64,000 bases of DNA. Source: Lactarius indigo (lineage: Eukaryota; Basidiomycota; Agaricomycetes; Russulales; Russulaceae). The stretch lies in assembly GCA_025766275.1 (NCBI GenBank), contig JAFKAC010000027.1, positions 62,001 to 126,000 of the forward strand. Reading direction: 5' to 3'. Every line of letters begins with the position of its first letter. Positions within the stretch are counted from its first letter, which is position 1. This document shows positions 52,093 to 63,914 of the stretch, piece after piece. The notes under the pieces are model-generated. The model searched no databases. It was not told the origin of the DNA and saw nothing but the letters and a program-made list of their open reading frames with translations. Position numbers and translations under genes: made by a program.

Positions 52093-52177
52093 ACGGTCAG
52101 GGCCTGGTACTATTCCCTCAGGCGCACAAAAATGGATTCAAAAAAAAAAAAAAAAAAAAAAAAAACGGTCAGGGCCT
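52093..52177 (+). mobile_element. tiny poly(A) retro-insertion with 13-bp target duplication
   Basis: ACGGTCAGGGCCT occurs at 52093-52105 and again at 52165-52177. Between the copies are about 34 bp (starting GGTACTATTCCCTCAGG) followed by a run of 26 A. A perfect target duplication directly abutting a poly(A) tail is the mark of target-primed reverse transcription, as made by LINE elements. The copied RNA is severely 5' truncated and I cannot identify its source. Confidence 0.8.
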
Positions 52178-52914
52178 CTTGGAAGAGGTATTACTGTCTA
52201 CAAACCCTCCAAGATTAGATAAGTCCAAGGCCGAGGTCGTTGGCCCAACCCGCCGAAACCTCGCTTTGTAGGCCCTGATAGCGCATGCCCGCTAATGAAA
52301 CGAAATGGAGCAGACGTGATAGGGGTGAGGCAGTGTGACTTTGCTATACAGTAGTGCCTCTCTTAGCAAGTATTCTATCAGCCATGACAACATCCTGGAT
52401 CTCCGCTGTAATCAGGTAACCGCTCACGTGGCCCTCCCCCATCAATATGCGTAAATACACATGGCGGGGGGATCATGGCAACTTGTGGCGAGACTGGGGC
52501 GCTGCGGACATGGATGTCGGTGATTGCCGCGAGCGCCAACCCAAATTGCTCGCGCAAGTCACGGGGGTCCGGGTTGTGTTGAGCTCAACAATTTGGACTG
52601 GAACCGCACATTCAAGGTTTATGAGGCATTGGGCGTCAGGGGAATCAGGGCTTCAAGCACGCGGCCATCTCGAATAGGTTTAACGTATATCCGGTGTTGC
52701 GCCAGCGTGAGCGTCATTTGCTGCAATCTCTCGTTTATCTCCCTTAGGCCGTGGCGTACCCATGAGCGCAAACCGCAGCGCGTTGGCTATTCCCGTATCC
52801 TTTGGGGTATGTGCAATAAAAGTGTTAATTATATTTCCACACGCATGCGTGTGGGCGGTGGCCTGTCCTCCTCCCCTTTGCTTCGGGGGTCCTCTCCCTT
52901 AGCTTCCACTTACA

Positions 52915-55002
52915 ATGTCTCTGGATATTGAACAAATCTCCTTCCCCCCTTCCCGTCCCATGTCCAACAAAGCAATTGTTACTGGTGAGAGTCCTCATTT
53001 CACCTTGGCTACCATCTCGATGTTAACCTGCAATCGCTTAATTGTTTCAGGCGCTTCGCAATATTTACCTCTGCTAAACCAGGACCTAAACCCATCGTTG
53101 CAAGCAATTTCCGATTTCACCGATGGATCTGATGCGTTATTTTCCATGTACAATGAAATGGCGGCTGAGCGTGACCGGAAGTTGGCCGAGAATTGGAGGG
53201 AGGATGCAAACGGCGTCATACTCCTTGTGAGTTAGCGTCGTCTTTCCGCCCTACGAATATATCGGGGCTCACTATATTACTTTATGACTCCGACAGAGTG
53301 GTTTGCTCTCAGCCACTGTTGCGGGATTTCTGTCACAGTCTTACTTAAGTTCTCAAACAAGCTCTCAAGACGTCTCAGCCTTCTACCTTTCCCAGCTTTA
53401 CCAATTCCAGGTGGCCAGTTCGAATAGTTCCGGCACACCACCTCCTCCTCCTCCCAAGACAGCCTCCGCACCCACAGGGGCGCACATGTTATGGTTTGCA
53501 AGCTTGATACTGAGCCTTGCTACTGCCGTGTTCGCGACTCTGATCCAAGAATGGGTGCGCCGATACTTGGTCATGACTCAGTCACTGTACAGTCCACACA
53601 AAAATGCGCGTCTTCGAGCATTCATATGGCAGCAGGGATCTCTGGCGGTTCTTCAGAACACTGTCCACATCCTGCACGCCCTCTTGCATCAGTCCATCTT
53701 TTTCTTCCTCTTCGGGCTCATTGTGTTAATATCCAGCGGTAATCCTTCGTTCTTGCGTCTGTCATTTTGTGCATCATCCCTCTCGTGTTTCTATATCTAT
53801 GGTTCAGCTTGGCACCGTACTTTTACCCCCATAGCCTGTTCTCGACCCCGTTTTCGGGACTCCTCCTCTCTTTAAGAAAACTCCCCTCGTTAGCACTGTC
53901 ACTTTTCAGAACCGTCGCCCGTCGCAGTAGTGTCGATAACCTACGTCATGGAACCAATACTCCCGCTGACAGTGGCTGGCTGACATTGGTCTATACAGTG
54001 ACAGAGATTGAGAAGCTCGCCGAAACTCGTACCTCGGCGCTTGATACCTGGGCGATATCGGCGCTTCTTACTTCTCTGAATCGAGAGCAAGAGATGGAGC
54101 AGTTTCTAGCGGGAATCCCTAGTTTCTATAAGTCAACACGGGTACAAAATCCAACAGAGGTTCTCCGAGAGTCGAATACGGACAGACTACCTCAGGCGAT
54201 TCTCGCATTCATAGATCATTCGTTCTCTTCTGATCTCGTCTCAGAGACGACAAGGCTGCAGCGAATTAGCATTTCCCTCAAGGCGATCCAGGCCGATTCT
54301 TACCTACTCCAGCGCACCTTCTATCACGCTCTAGGCTTCGTTGACTCTGCCGTTTTCACGTGCATCGACTTCATTCTCCTTGCGGATCAGTACACCGACG
54401 ACGACGATCCGGACGTTCGCTTCCTTGCAAGATGTATAGTCGCAGTTGCCATCAACCGCCTAGGAGATCATCATCACACAGACGAGCGCTGGGCCGGGAT
54501 AATCCAGCGAAGGTTGAATTGGTCGGAGGACAGCTTCGCCGAATATAGCGAACAGCCCGACAGCAAACGACTCCGTAACCTCATTCAGCTCGCACGGGAA
54601 CTAAATACCGTCCACCCTGATTGTAACGACCCATCCGCACGAACAATTTTTGGCCATACTCTGAGCGCGGTGCGCCGACTAGAAGTAGAAAACGCCGCTC
54701 TTGGGCTGCGGCACGAATTTTGCGACCTTTGGAATCAGCTCGTGGCCTCGATGCATGACCAGCGCCGGCATACCGTCGTCCGATCAAATGCGATGTTTAT
54801 CCTTTCCCACATTCGTTCCATTTACGTCACTTTGCATCAGGGTACAGAATCCCGGTCCTTTGCATTCTCGGCCTTCACGGACGACCTCGACCCCGCCCTT
54901 CAGAAAACGTCTTCCTATCCCCGATGCGCCGTCTCTTCACATCTCCTCTCTACTCCCACGGACCCAAACCCAAACGTCCCTGCCGGCTCTGAAGATGCCT
55001 AA
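52915..55002 (+). CDS. DUF6535 domain membrane protein, third, divergent copy
   Basis: Exons are 52915-52984, 53051-53226 and 53297-55002, with the same intron layout as the other two copies. The N-terminal signature is clear (FTDGSDALFSMYNEMAAERD, ENWREDANGVILL, SGLLSATVAGFLSQSYLSSQ). Membrane helices follow (MLWFASLILSLATAVFATLI, LHQSIFFFLFGLIVLISSG and IIPLVFLYLWFSLAPYFYP). The soluble part keeps LRHEFCDLWNQLVASM and HIRSIYVTLHQG, shared with the other copies, but the long Pro/Ser tail is absent. The frame shifts once, near 53760-53775, here by one missing base. Apart from that the gene reads well. Its function is unknown. Confidence 0.78.
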
Positions 55003-55737
55003 GCGAAAGCGAAAGGCAGAGGGGCCACGTGTAGTACCTCATATTATCTGGAGACCCGCTCATTTATATTTTTCCCCTCTCACTTTAACCCCTCACGTCT
55101 CCGTCTCCAGCTCTTTCGTCTCACTTCGGGAAACTGCTGTGCTCATATATGACAGTACCTATTTTTCCGCACCTGTCGCTTTATTCCACAGACTTTTCCC
55201 ACGCCTTCGCGATTGCGTTTAGCTACATATCACCACGTTTCTCCACTTGCCCTCAACCATGCCGCGCGTTTAGATACCATAGGAATTGGGTATTAGGGAC
55301 ATCGGAGCTCGATATGAACCCCGACCGATTGTCGATCATCAGGCGGGCATATGAGGTTGAACACCGGTCACGAATGTATGGTGACCTGGTTGGGCGTCGT
55401 ATTGTGCTAGTGTACGATACTGCAACAACATCGGTCGATAGTGTACTGAAAGAGCTTTCCGACCTGTGTGCGCCAGCGTTTGTACGAGTACAGTGCCGCA
55501 TGTCCGTCCTGTGATGGAATGGAACCTGTCAATGCCACCCGACCCTCTTTCCGGAAGATACTGAACGCCTGATCAGATACCCTGCTTCATTTATCACACC
55601 TACAACAGCCCCGTACCCAGCACCACTGACTGCCGCACCAACACTGACATTGACCCATGCACTCTTATACAGTGTTTCCCGACATAGTCCACTCCAAAAT
55701 CTCGTCCACCACATACCAAAAATATTTGTCCACAATC
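55003..55737. other. spacer with a possible tail of the small duplicated gene family
   Basis: The frame at about 55314-55515 (DLVGRRIVLVYDTATTSVDS, VLKELSDLCAPAFVRV) weakly resembles 58813-58970 (GRKVILHYPGW, KEIKDLCAYSEAYLICV), which lies just downstream of the small gene at 58224. Both may be remnants of one duplicated unit. This is a weak call. Confidence 0.3.
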
Positions 55738-56173
55738 ATAGCCTTTTCTGACTTGCATGTCACGGGCCCCGCAAAACAGGTGGAACATAGCGACCGTCAA
55801 CTACAACATGCTCAAGCGTTATATGAGGGTTATCAGGCGGTTATGAGCCCGCAGGATCGCGATTTAGCTCGGGATTTGTTAACATAGTATGCCAACTTCC
55901 TTTGATCATCGACGATGTTCCCTGATAAGGAGGATTCTTCAAAAGCTCCGGAGATCTTAGATATGACTGGGAAGCCAAGTACCTAGCTACTCGGATCAAG
56001 CAGGCGAGACTATACTGCAGTTGGGTGGATAATACGTTTCAGATGATCCAGGTACGGTGGTTGACACAATAGAACCTCAAATCTGTGCTGATATTGTCTC
56101 ATGGAAGGCGGCCGTGGCAAAGGCGGTCGACGTGCGGGCCTACAGTGTCCAACTCAGAGTCCTCGCCTGTTGA
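55738..56173 (+). pseudogene. degenerate copy of the small gene at 58224
   Basis: It aligns through all three exons with the gene at 58224-58658. Exon 1 reads PAKQVEHSDRQLQHAQALYE, exon 2 (55946-56051, 106 nt, the same length as in the other copy) reads SGDLRYDWEAKYLATRIKQA, and exon 3 (56108-56173) reads AAVAKAVDVRAYSVQLRVLA. The start codon is ATA instead of ATG (55738-55740) and the first intron donor is AT instead of GT, while the second donor (GTACGG) is kept. It therefore looks inactive although the protein sequence is still recognisable. Confidence 0.6.
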
Positions 56174-58223
56174 GTCCACCATTCGGGCGATGAGTACGGA
56201 ATTTAGGAACAAACTCCATCGTCAAATGTCGACTTAGTCTGGCGCGAAAGCTTGATGGCGAGAACCTAGGGACTACAGTATGGAACCCTTGTTTTTCCAA
56301 ATGACCCCCCATGCCAGTGGCGATGGCGATATCCAGGTAGCCACACCAGTAGCACATAGTAGAGGCACATCTGCTACCATATACCAATTGTTGTGAGCCT
56401 TGCTGTGAGCTGGAGGCAAGCCGTTTACTAGTACAGTCACGTTCACGTATAGTATGGCCGTCCGGTCGCCGTTTGCCTCCCGAGTGGCGCAAATGATTAC
56501 ATAATTATATGTTACCTTAATGGCGGCCACACGATTCTCTCGCCGCGACAGCTTTCCCGTCCCTACACTAGATTGTCATTTTCTTCAATTACATCACTCC
56601 TATGGGATAACTTTTCAAGGTCTATGTATAGGGGATGAGTCAGAGTTTAACTGTAGCTGCAGTGAGGAGCAGGAACCATCCAACCCTGGGATCCGCGCAA
56701 CTGGCAAAGTGAACCTCCTTTTCAGGTCCCTACTAGTAGTTCCGACGCATCATCGCTCCACAAATTGTTGAGTTACACACTAGCCTTCCACGCCATATCG
56801 TCGCTGATACCTCATACAGGCCTCATGTGTTAGTGGCGCATGTCATTATCCGTGGCTATACGCCCCCAGCCCATCGTGTAGCGCCAATGGCGATGACCAC
56901 CTGCTAGTGGGCCTGTGCTCTGCCTTACTCCACGTAGCAACCCCCATCGAGCAACGCCCCTCTATCTTGTCGAATAGACCCCTTGCGACATTTACACTAC
57001 AGAAATCTCGTAAGACTATCGCAAGAACCGAGCCCGCATGTTCACACCAATTTTCTTCGATGGAATGCGAGAGAATGAGGATAACCATCACGGCATTCCA
57101 ATAGTCATTGCCCTGATCAAAGTGGGTGTTTGTCGTCCGTTACAACATACTGCAATACATTTTCCTACTTCCCATCCCACTCTTATTGTCCTGTCGCGAT
57201 CTTCTTATCCCAAGACGGCCTTGGAGCGAGCAGAACAGTTCAACAATTACGTCTCTGTGCATTGACCATTCTCAACCCTGTTTGTTAGTGAACCTAGTGC
57301 TTGACCTTTGTCGCTAACTGTGCGGATATACACCAACAACATCTGGTACAACGCCGAACCACCGATGGTCTTGCCATTCCCATTGTGATCGAACCAGGAC
57401 ATGATATGACTGGTGCCTTCCCCTCACGTTCACCATAACAAACCATGAGGCCTCTACTAATATTAGTACCAGGCCGAATCTTCGTGTAGAGCATGCACGA
57501 GTACTAGCTAGACATGGTATGGGCTGCATCGCCACAATCATGTTCTTGGTGTCACCGCGTTTTTAATGTCAATTTACATCGTCCTGCAGTCTTGGCCTTA
57601 CAATGTCCTCACATTTATCTTGGTCCTTGTTATTCGGCATACTATCCTTCAAGCCCTACTTCATACGACTTAATATGAACGTTGAGGGCGTGTAGAGGGC
57701 CATTGACATTCACTCATCCCGGTTTTCGGACAACTGCAGGACTAGGCTTCACAGCTTCACCCACACTCGGCTTCGGGTTGGCTCTTGTGCCGAGGCTTCG
57801 GAGGTGGTTTACCCCCATGCTCCATTCAGAATTAGTACGTCCTCAAACCTACAATCACGGCTTGGTAGCCCATACCTCCGGCCCGGGCCACCCGTATCTA
57901 ACTACCGGTGATGTAAGCGCTGCCAGTGGCACTGCCCAAGACACTGCCTCACCGCAGGTAGGTCAAATTAGAAGGAAGACGCCCATTCCTCCAATATGAA
58001 AGCTTAGACTTGCCAGAAGAGGCCAAGAAATTGGTTGACAGGTTGTAAAAGCACCGTCGCCTCGCCTTGTGGGAGTTGGCCAAGAGTTGGCACCAATGGC
58101 ATAGGATCACAGCCTCTTAGCATGACCGCTGGCACTAATCCCCATGCACATACATATATAGGGCACCCGATTCATTCCAGAATCCAAGTTCCTCCTCCCA
58201 AACTACAATTTTCGCCTATAATC
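56174..58223. other. intergenic region; no supported gene
   Basis: Several short frames exist (for example 57682-57999) but none shows a known pattern or a good intron structure. The end should hold the promoter of the small gene at 58224. Confidence 0.4.
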
Positions 58224-58658
58224 ATGGCCCTCCCTAGCTCGTATGTTTTGGAACCAGCAAAGCAGGTGGAACGTAGTGATCGGCAGCTGCAACAAGCTCA
58301 AGCATTGTACGAAGGGTATCGAGCCAAGATGAACCCATTTGATCGCATCTTGGTCCAGAGTTTGCTCGCGTAGTAGGTGGCCCCTCCTTTTGGTGACCGA
58401 CAATGTACGCTAATGAGGAGATGTCTTCAATAGCTCTGGAGACCTCAGATATGGCTTCGAAGACAAGTACCTGCTTACTCGCGTCAGGCAAGCGAGACTA
58501 TACTGTAATCGGGTGGGTGAAACACTACGGATGATCCAGGTACTTGGGGGGACACGATAGCACCTTGAATACACGCTGACAGTAACATATGACAGATGGC
58601 GGTGGAGAAGGCAATCGACACACGAGCCTTGGCCCCATCATTCGCATGTTGTATTTGA
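58224..58658 (+). CDS. small unrecognised protein, duplicated family
   Basis: Exons are 58224-58369, 58434-58539 and 58596-58658, all phases consistent, giving 104 residues. The sequence is rich in charged and Gln residues and probably helical: EPAKQVERSDRQLQQAQALY, then EDKYLLTRVRQARLYCNRVG and MAVEKAIDTRALAPSFA. I do not recognise the family. Support for coding comes from the second copy at 55738-56173, which keeps exon 2 length exactly and differs mostly by conservative changes (K/R, I/V, D/E), while intron sequence is not conserved. No signal peptide or membrane segment is seen. The first donor (GTAGTA) is unusual and the 3' end is uncertain because family-like sequence reappears near 58813. 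Confidence 0.5.
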
Positions 58659-59043
58659 TGTTCGAGAGTCTGAAGATCAGCTTGGTAAAAGTAAATTTGG
58701 ACATCAACTCTGTCAGTTGTAGAAAGGTGGGGGTCGGAGCCGAGGTCCGAGTCTTGAGAGCTGTGTGTTGGTGTCTCCGTTCATGGTGTGTACTGTAGGC
58801 TAGTCTGGCAAAATGAACCCAGCCATAGGTCGCAAAGTGATATTGCATTACCCCGGGTGGGGTAATAAGGTCTCATGGAGCGACAAAATTGTCTGCTCCG
58901 AATCTCTGAACGACTCGGCCCCAAAAGAGATCAAGGATTTGTGTGCCTATTCTGAAGCATATTTAATCTGTGTTTCACGGTCACAGTCACGCTTCGGGTA
59001 GCATTGGGGTAGAGAATCGAAAGAGATAAATAGGTATTTTTGT
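58659..59043. other. spacer downstream of the small gene
   Basis: It contains the frame at 58813-59001 mentioned for 55314-55515. It could be a further exon of the small gene or an unrelated remnant; splice sites joining it are not obvious. Confidence 0.3.
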
Positions 59044-59445
59044 TGCTCCGATTTGATGGGGCCTTTCCAAGGAGTCTCATTGCCAATCCCTCGGAGCAAC
59101 GTGCACCGAACAGCAAGTTTGCCTCGAGCAGCTTATTTTTTTTGGCAGGCGCCCCGTGGGGCAACGGTTGCGCCGGACAGGCCCATATTTTTTTGGGCAG
59201 GTACCGCCGCGGGGCAACGGGCAACGTGCAACGGGTGCGCCGGACATACCCGAGTCATTGCTCCGATTTGATAGGGCTGTTCCAAAGAGTCTCATTGCGA
59301 ACTGAACCCCTCGGGACAACGTGCACCGAACAGGAAGTTGGCTTACCAGCGCGCACAACTTTTTTTGGCAAGTGCGACGCGGAGCAACGGGTGTGCCGAA
59401 CGGGCTCGAATTCATTGCTCCAATTGATGGGACTGCTCCGAGGCA
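59044..59445. repeat. GC-rich diverged tandem repeat upstream of the S53 gene
   Basis: Units start TTGCTCCGATTTGATGGGGC at 59044, TTGCTCCGATTTGATAGGGC at 59258 and TTGCTCCAATTGATGGGAC at 59415. Within them recur CGTGCACCGAACAG, a run of 7-8 T, GGGGCAACGG or GGAGCAACGG, and GCGCCGGACA. The start TTGCTCCG and the internal CGGAGCAA are reverse complements, so local hairpins are possible. No coding function is apparent. Confidence 0.75.
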
Positions 59446-59844
59446 CTGCTGCGGCACCTTGCACCAGGGGGGCAAGTCTCGTTCAGCTAAGATAAGGTCA
59501 CGGTCCTCCTTGTACATTTCACTATATGCTTGCCACTATGCCAATGACCAGCTGTCCTTTCTAGACTGGGCATCCCAGTGCCAGTGCCACCGGGGAGATG
59601 ACATTTCTTGGTTCGTGGCAGCTCATGGAAAATGCTGTTCAAGTTTCTGGGGAAAGTTGGTCGTTTGACTCGTTCACTGTTCAACCCGCCGCGGCGGATT
59701 CGGAAAACACTTAGCAACCCGCGAACAATATTCTGGCGTTCTTTGAGAGGGTGAGATGCAATCACAATTACTACCTTGCTTCCGCCAATGGAACGAGGGC
59801 ATTGCGTTAATTCTCCTTTATGGTCCTATCTTTATGGTCGGCAC
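59446..59844. promoter_or_regulatory. duplicated upstream region of the S53 peptidase genes
   Basis: From about 59460 (GGGCAAGTCTCGTTC) the sequence matches 63429 onward with moderate divergence, including GCTTGCCACTATGCCAATGA, TTCATGGAAAATGCTGTTCA-like text and CAATATTCTGGCGTTC. The conserved blocks lie upstream of both peptidase starts, so shared regulatory elements are likely. Confidence 0.6.
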
Positions 59845-59850
59845 ATATAA
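59845..59850 (+). promoter_or_regulatory. TATA box of the S53 peptidase gene
   Basis: GGCACATATAACCCC lies 71 bp before the start codon. The second peptidase copy has GGCACATATATAACCCC at the same place (TATA at about 63837-63844). Confidence 0.6.
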
Positions 59851-59920
59851 CCCCGATAGCATTCTCACCTCTTCCATTGCTCTCTGTTGGAATTTAAGCA
59901 ACACCAGCTGGTTGTCCCCC

Positions 59921-62243
59921 ATGCGCGTATCCACTCTTTTCCGTTTCCTTATTGCCCTCGCTTTGGCCAGCGTCGCCTCCGGTACTACAGGCGCTCTCAA
60001 ATTGCGCCAGACCGTTGACTCTCCACATAACTGGCTCAATCTAGGCCGCGCACCCTCTTCCCACATCATTCCGCTCCGCATCGCCCTTCGCCAGCCTCGC
60101 TTCTCCGAGCTCGAGCACCACCTCTCAGAGAGTAGTGACCCGTTCCACCCAAATTATGGAAAACACCTATCGAAGGAGGAAGTCGAAGCGCTCGTGGCAC
60201 CGCATCCGAGCAGCGTCGACGCGGTCCACGAGTGGCTTGAAAGTCATGGCGTCCAGAAGGAGGCGTGTCACCAGTCGCCTGCGGGCGATTGTGTGACCGT
60301 GAATCTGCCCGTTATGCAGGTGGAAAAGATGCTCGGAACGGTCTGCCACTGTGCCTGGTTTTTTGGGAAGTCCAACTCAATGCAGGTTCTAGGAATTCCG
60401 CGTGTGGAAGCACGCTGAGGACGGTGACGCCCTCGTGCGCACAACCCAGTACAGCCTTCCCCACCACCTTGACGAACACATCGAGCTGATCCAACCGACG
60501 ACGGTATTCAATCGAGCCAAGCCACAGCGCACTACATACCATTTCGTAGATCCCGACCCGGCTGCTCCCTCCCAAGTCTCATCCGAAAAGATTACCGTGC
60601 CTGGATCGGGGGTGACAGTTGACGCGAGCTGCAACACGACGATCACGGTTTCGTGTCTCAAACAGCTCTACAACGCGGTCAATTACGTCCCCCAGTCCGC
60701 AGATAATAACTCGATTGCGCTCACGGGCTATAAGGAGCAATTTGCTAACTTTGCAGATTTGAAGCAGTTCTACGTAGATCAAGTGCCAGCAGCGGTCAAT
60801 ACGTCGTTTGATGTTGTGCTCGTCAACGGTGTGTATTGTGCTGCCTCTTCGCCACCTCTTTCAACTTAGGCTAATTGGTTTGGAGGTGGTCTAAATAACC
60901 AGGCTTTGGATATGGCTGGAGCTGAGGCCAACTTAGACGTGCAATTCGCTCTTGGGATCTCATTCCCAACTCCTGGAATATTTTATTCGACTGGTGGAAG
61001 GGCACCATTCATAGAAGATGCGCATATGTCGACTACTACGAACGAACCTTATGGAGACGTGAGTGCGCATTCCCTACACCGGGGCTGATTCCTGATACCC
61101 GTTGCACGTCTAGTGGCTTGACTTTATTCTGGCTCAGGATACAATCCCATCAGTCATCTCTACGAGTTATGGTGACGACGAACAAAGTGGTCAGGATCTC
61201 TTTTGGTTCGTCTCATTCCTTTCGTGGGCTCACCCCCGTTTATGTATATAGTTCCCATTGACTACGCGAATCGTTTGTGCCGAGGGTTCGCTCAACTTGG
61301 TTCTCCACCTTCTCTTTCTGTCGTTGTATGATGGACTTAAAATAGCTAATAGCCGTACGTGGTATCTCCATGTTATTCAGTTCAGGCGATTCGGGAGTTG
61401 GGGATGGGAATCCCGACCCTGCGACGCAGACCTGCTTCACGAACGATGGCAAAAATCAGACCAGGTTCATTCCCGTTTTCCCCGCAAGTTGCCCGTAGTA
61501 AGCCAGAATTATTTCCTTCTGTTTCTCTTACGCTCGTAACGGATTTTCCATGGGTGGTATAAGTGTTACCGCGGTTGGTGGCACGATCCAAATTCCAGAA
61601 GTTGCTTCTAACGTTTCTGGAGGCGGGTTCAGCAACTATGTGCGCATTCTTTCATCCCTCGCGCTCTCACCAGTCTAGAGGCCGCACTTCAGTTTGAACG
61701 CCCGTCCTGGCAAGACGCCGCAGTCACCAAGTACTTAGAATCGCTACCGAAAGGCACGTACGCAGGGCTGTTCAATAGCTCAGGACGGGTATGGGCCCAC
61801 ATTTTCGAGATAGAGTTCTGAACCGATGACGCATGACTGTGATTTTAACAGGCATTCCCGGACATCTCAGCGCAGGCAAATTCCTTCCGGATTATCTACC
61901 GGGGGCGCCCGGCGCACATTCACGGCACGTCTGCGTCGGCGCCAACAATCGCTGGGATTGTCGCCCTACTGAACGACGCGCGAATCGCGGCGGGCAGGAA
62001 CCCACTCGGCTTCCTCAACCCGCTGATATACTCGATGAACGGTACAGGATTCAATGACATCACGACCGGGAATGCCCCGGGATGCGGGACGCCTGGTTTC
62101 AACGTGAGTGCTTCCTCGCTCTTCTGGGTATGGTACACACATGGCTCTGAACATCTGGTTAGGCGACGGAGGGATGGGATCCCCTGACAGGTTGTGGGAC
62201 ACCTAATTTCGAAGTGCTGAAAGAAATCGCGCAGACATCCTAA
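59921..62243 (+). CDS. secreted S53 (sedolisin/tripeptidyl-peptidase type) peptidase
   Basis: Ten exons: 59921-60340, 60393-60828, 60886-61058, 61138-61189, 61252-61299, 61353-61494, 61564-61639, 61693-61788, 61852-62103 and 62163-62243. All phases fit, giving 591 residues with no frameshift. It starts with a signal peptide ([20 protein letters not shown]), then the pro-kumamolisin propeptide ([17 protein letters not shown]). The catalytic residues are Glu299 and Asp303 (GAEANLDVQ), Asp389 (SSGDSGVG, oxyanion) and Ser508 (HGTSASAPT). The C-terminal FNDITTG carries the calcium-binding Asp. It is probably exported, matures by propeptide removal at acid pH, and cleaves proteins for nutrition. 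It heads a tandem pair with the copy starting at 63915. Confidence 0.95.
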
Positions 62244-63836
62244 GGCAGGGTTTTATGTTCGTGTTCGTACTGGTGGTGTGCCGGCACATTAATCCTTGGC
62301 ATTAAGACTCTCAATTGTGTATGTTTTTGGAAGGATCAATCGTTCGGGAACGTGGTCCGGGTACAACGACTCGTTTTAGCAAAGTAGTTACTAAATTCGT
62401 GCCCAAGAGGCGCATATTATCGTTCCAAGCACGTTGCACAAAAACCAATGAAAACTTCTGTGGCTTTAACAACACATCATAGACACTTCAGCTTGCGCAT
62501 GGTCGTAGAATAATTCATATCCTACTGCAGAGTAACTTTTTTCGGGTCCTTCAAAGGGTGGCAGACATCCAAGTTTGCCCACAACGTTGCACACTTTTGT
62601 AACGCATCTGTCACCCTGGGGTGTACTCTAGGTGAGTTTCGTTTCTACAGCTCAATCCTCATTCGCCTCAAGCAATGGACTACACACTTCTCATGAGTGA
62701 TGCTTTCCGTGTGAACCCAGTAAAATAATTTTATGTGGAAGTACTACTGGGATCATTGGGTTCTGGGGGTGTGAACGCGTATGCCAGACCACCACCCGGA
62801 ATTGTAATTTGTTTTTTTTTTTGAAGCCATAAATCCGTAAAGATCGCTTATTTTATTCATGATCTCGTATCTATAGAACCTACTGTATCTACCGTTTTCG
62901 TTTTGGGTAGAAAAGCTAATGGGAAAGCATTGATATATTCTGATCTTTCAATTGCTTGCCGTGTGGCAGTGCTTGGTTGCATTGCGTCAAATTGACCGAT
63001 GGTTGTGAAGTGGTTATCTGTGTTGCTCTGCTCGAGAGCTGTGCCATCTCGGTGACGGAGTTGTGTCCAAAAAATGGTCACCAGGGGACAATCGTTATGG
63101 AATCAGCTGTATGCATTTGTGGCTGTGTCTGGTTCAGGGCCGTTCATTAACATTCATTAGGCATATTCTTTTCAGGATATGGTGCAAGTTTTTGTTCAGT
63201 TCTCTCATGGAATAGTGTTGTGTTTTATTGCCTGCATTGGGCCGTTGGTGTGCGGTGACTAGATTTCTGGACCAACCTTTCCCGGGTGTGGGAAAAACCA
63301 CCCTGGTGGTGGTTGCGGTTCGAGGAGTCCGTCTTCTGTTCTGAAGGCTGGCTGGCTGGCTGGCTTGCGACCTATGAGCCGGGGCGGGAAATCATCATCT
63401 GGGACATCCCCACTGCACTGCGCCAGGAGGGCAAGTCTCGTTCGCACAGATAAAGTCATGGTCCTCCTTTTATATTTCACCGCTATGCTTGCCACTATGC
63501 CAATGACCAGCCGTCCTTTCTAAACGGGACTTGCCAGTGCCGGTGCCAGCGGGGGTCATGTCATCTCTCGGTTCGTGGCAGTTCATGGAAAATGCTGTTC
63601 AAGTTTCTGGGAAAGTTGGTCGTTTGTCTGGTTCAAATGTTCAACCCGCCGCTGCGGATTTGAAAAATACTTAGCAACCCATGGGCAATATTCTGGCGTT
63701 CCTTCCTTATAACCGGCCATTGTTCTGTGAGAGAGTGAGATGCAACCGCAAGTACTATCGGATATCTCGCTTTCGCCAATGAAATGAGGGCACTTCGTTA
63801 ATTTTTCTTTAGGGGCCCTATCTTTATGGTCGGCAC
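62244..63836. other. spacer between tandem S53 genes
   Basis: No gene is seen. A short CTGG repeat (about 5 units) lies at 63347-63364. From about 63429 to the start at 63915 the sequence duplicates the upstream region of the first peptidase gene. Confidence 0.6.
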
Positions 63837-63914
63837 ATATATAACCCCAATGGTATTCTCACCTCTTCCGTTACTCTCTGTTGGGATTGGAGCAACACCA
63901 GCTAGTTGTCCCCA

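Larger units (their letters stand above)
50708..52914. other. accessory intergenic region
   Basis: It contains the dehydrogenase fragment at 51036-51306 and the small retro-insertion at 52093-52177, listed separately. No complete gene is seen elsewhere in it. Confidence 0.5.

Noticed and set aside
63347..63364. CTGG repeat as a possible CRISPR-like or functional array
   Set aside because: It is a plain tetranucleotide microsatellite of about five units with no spacers.
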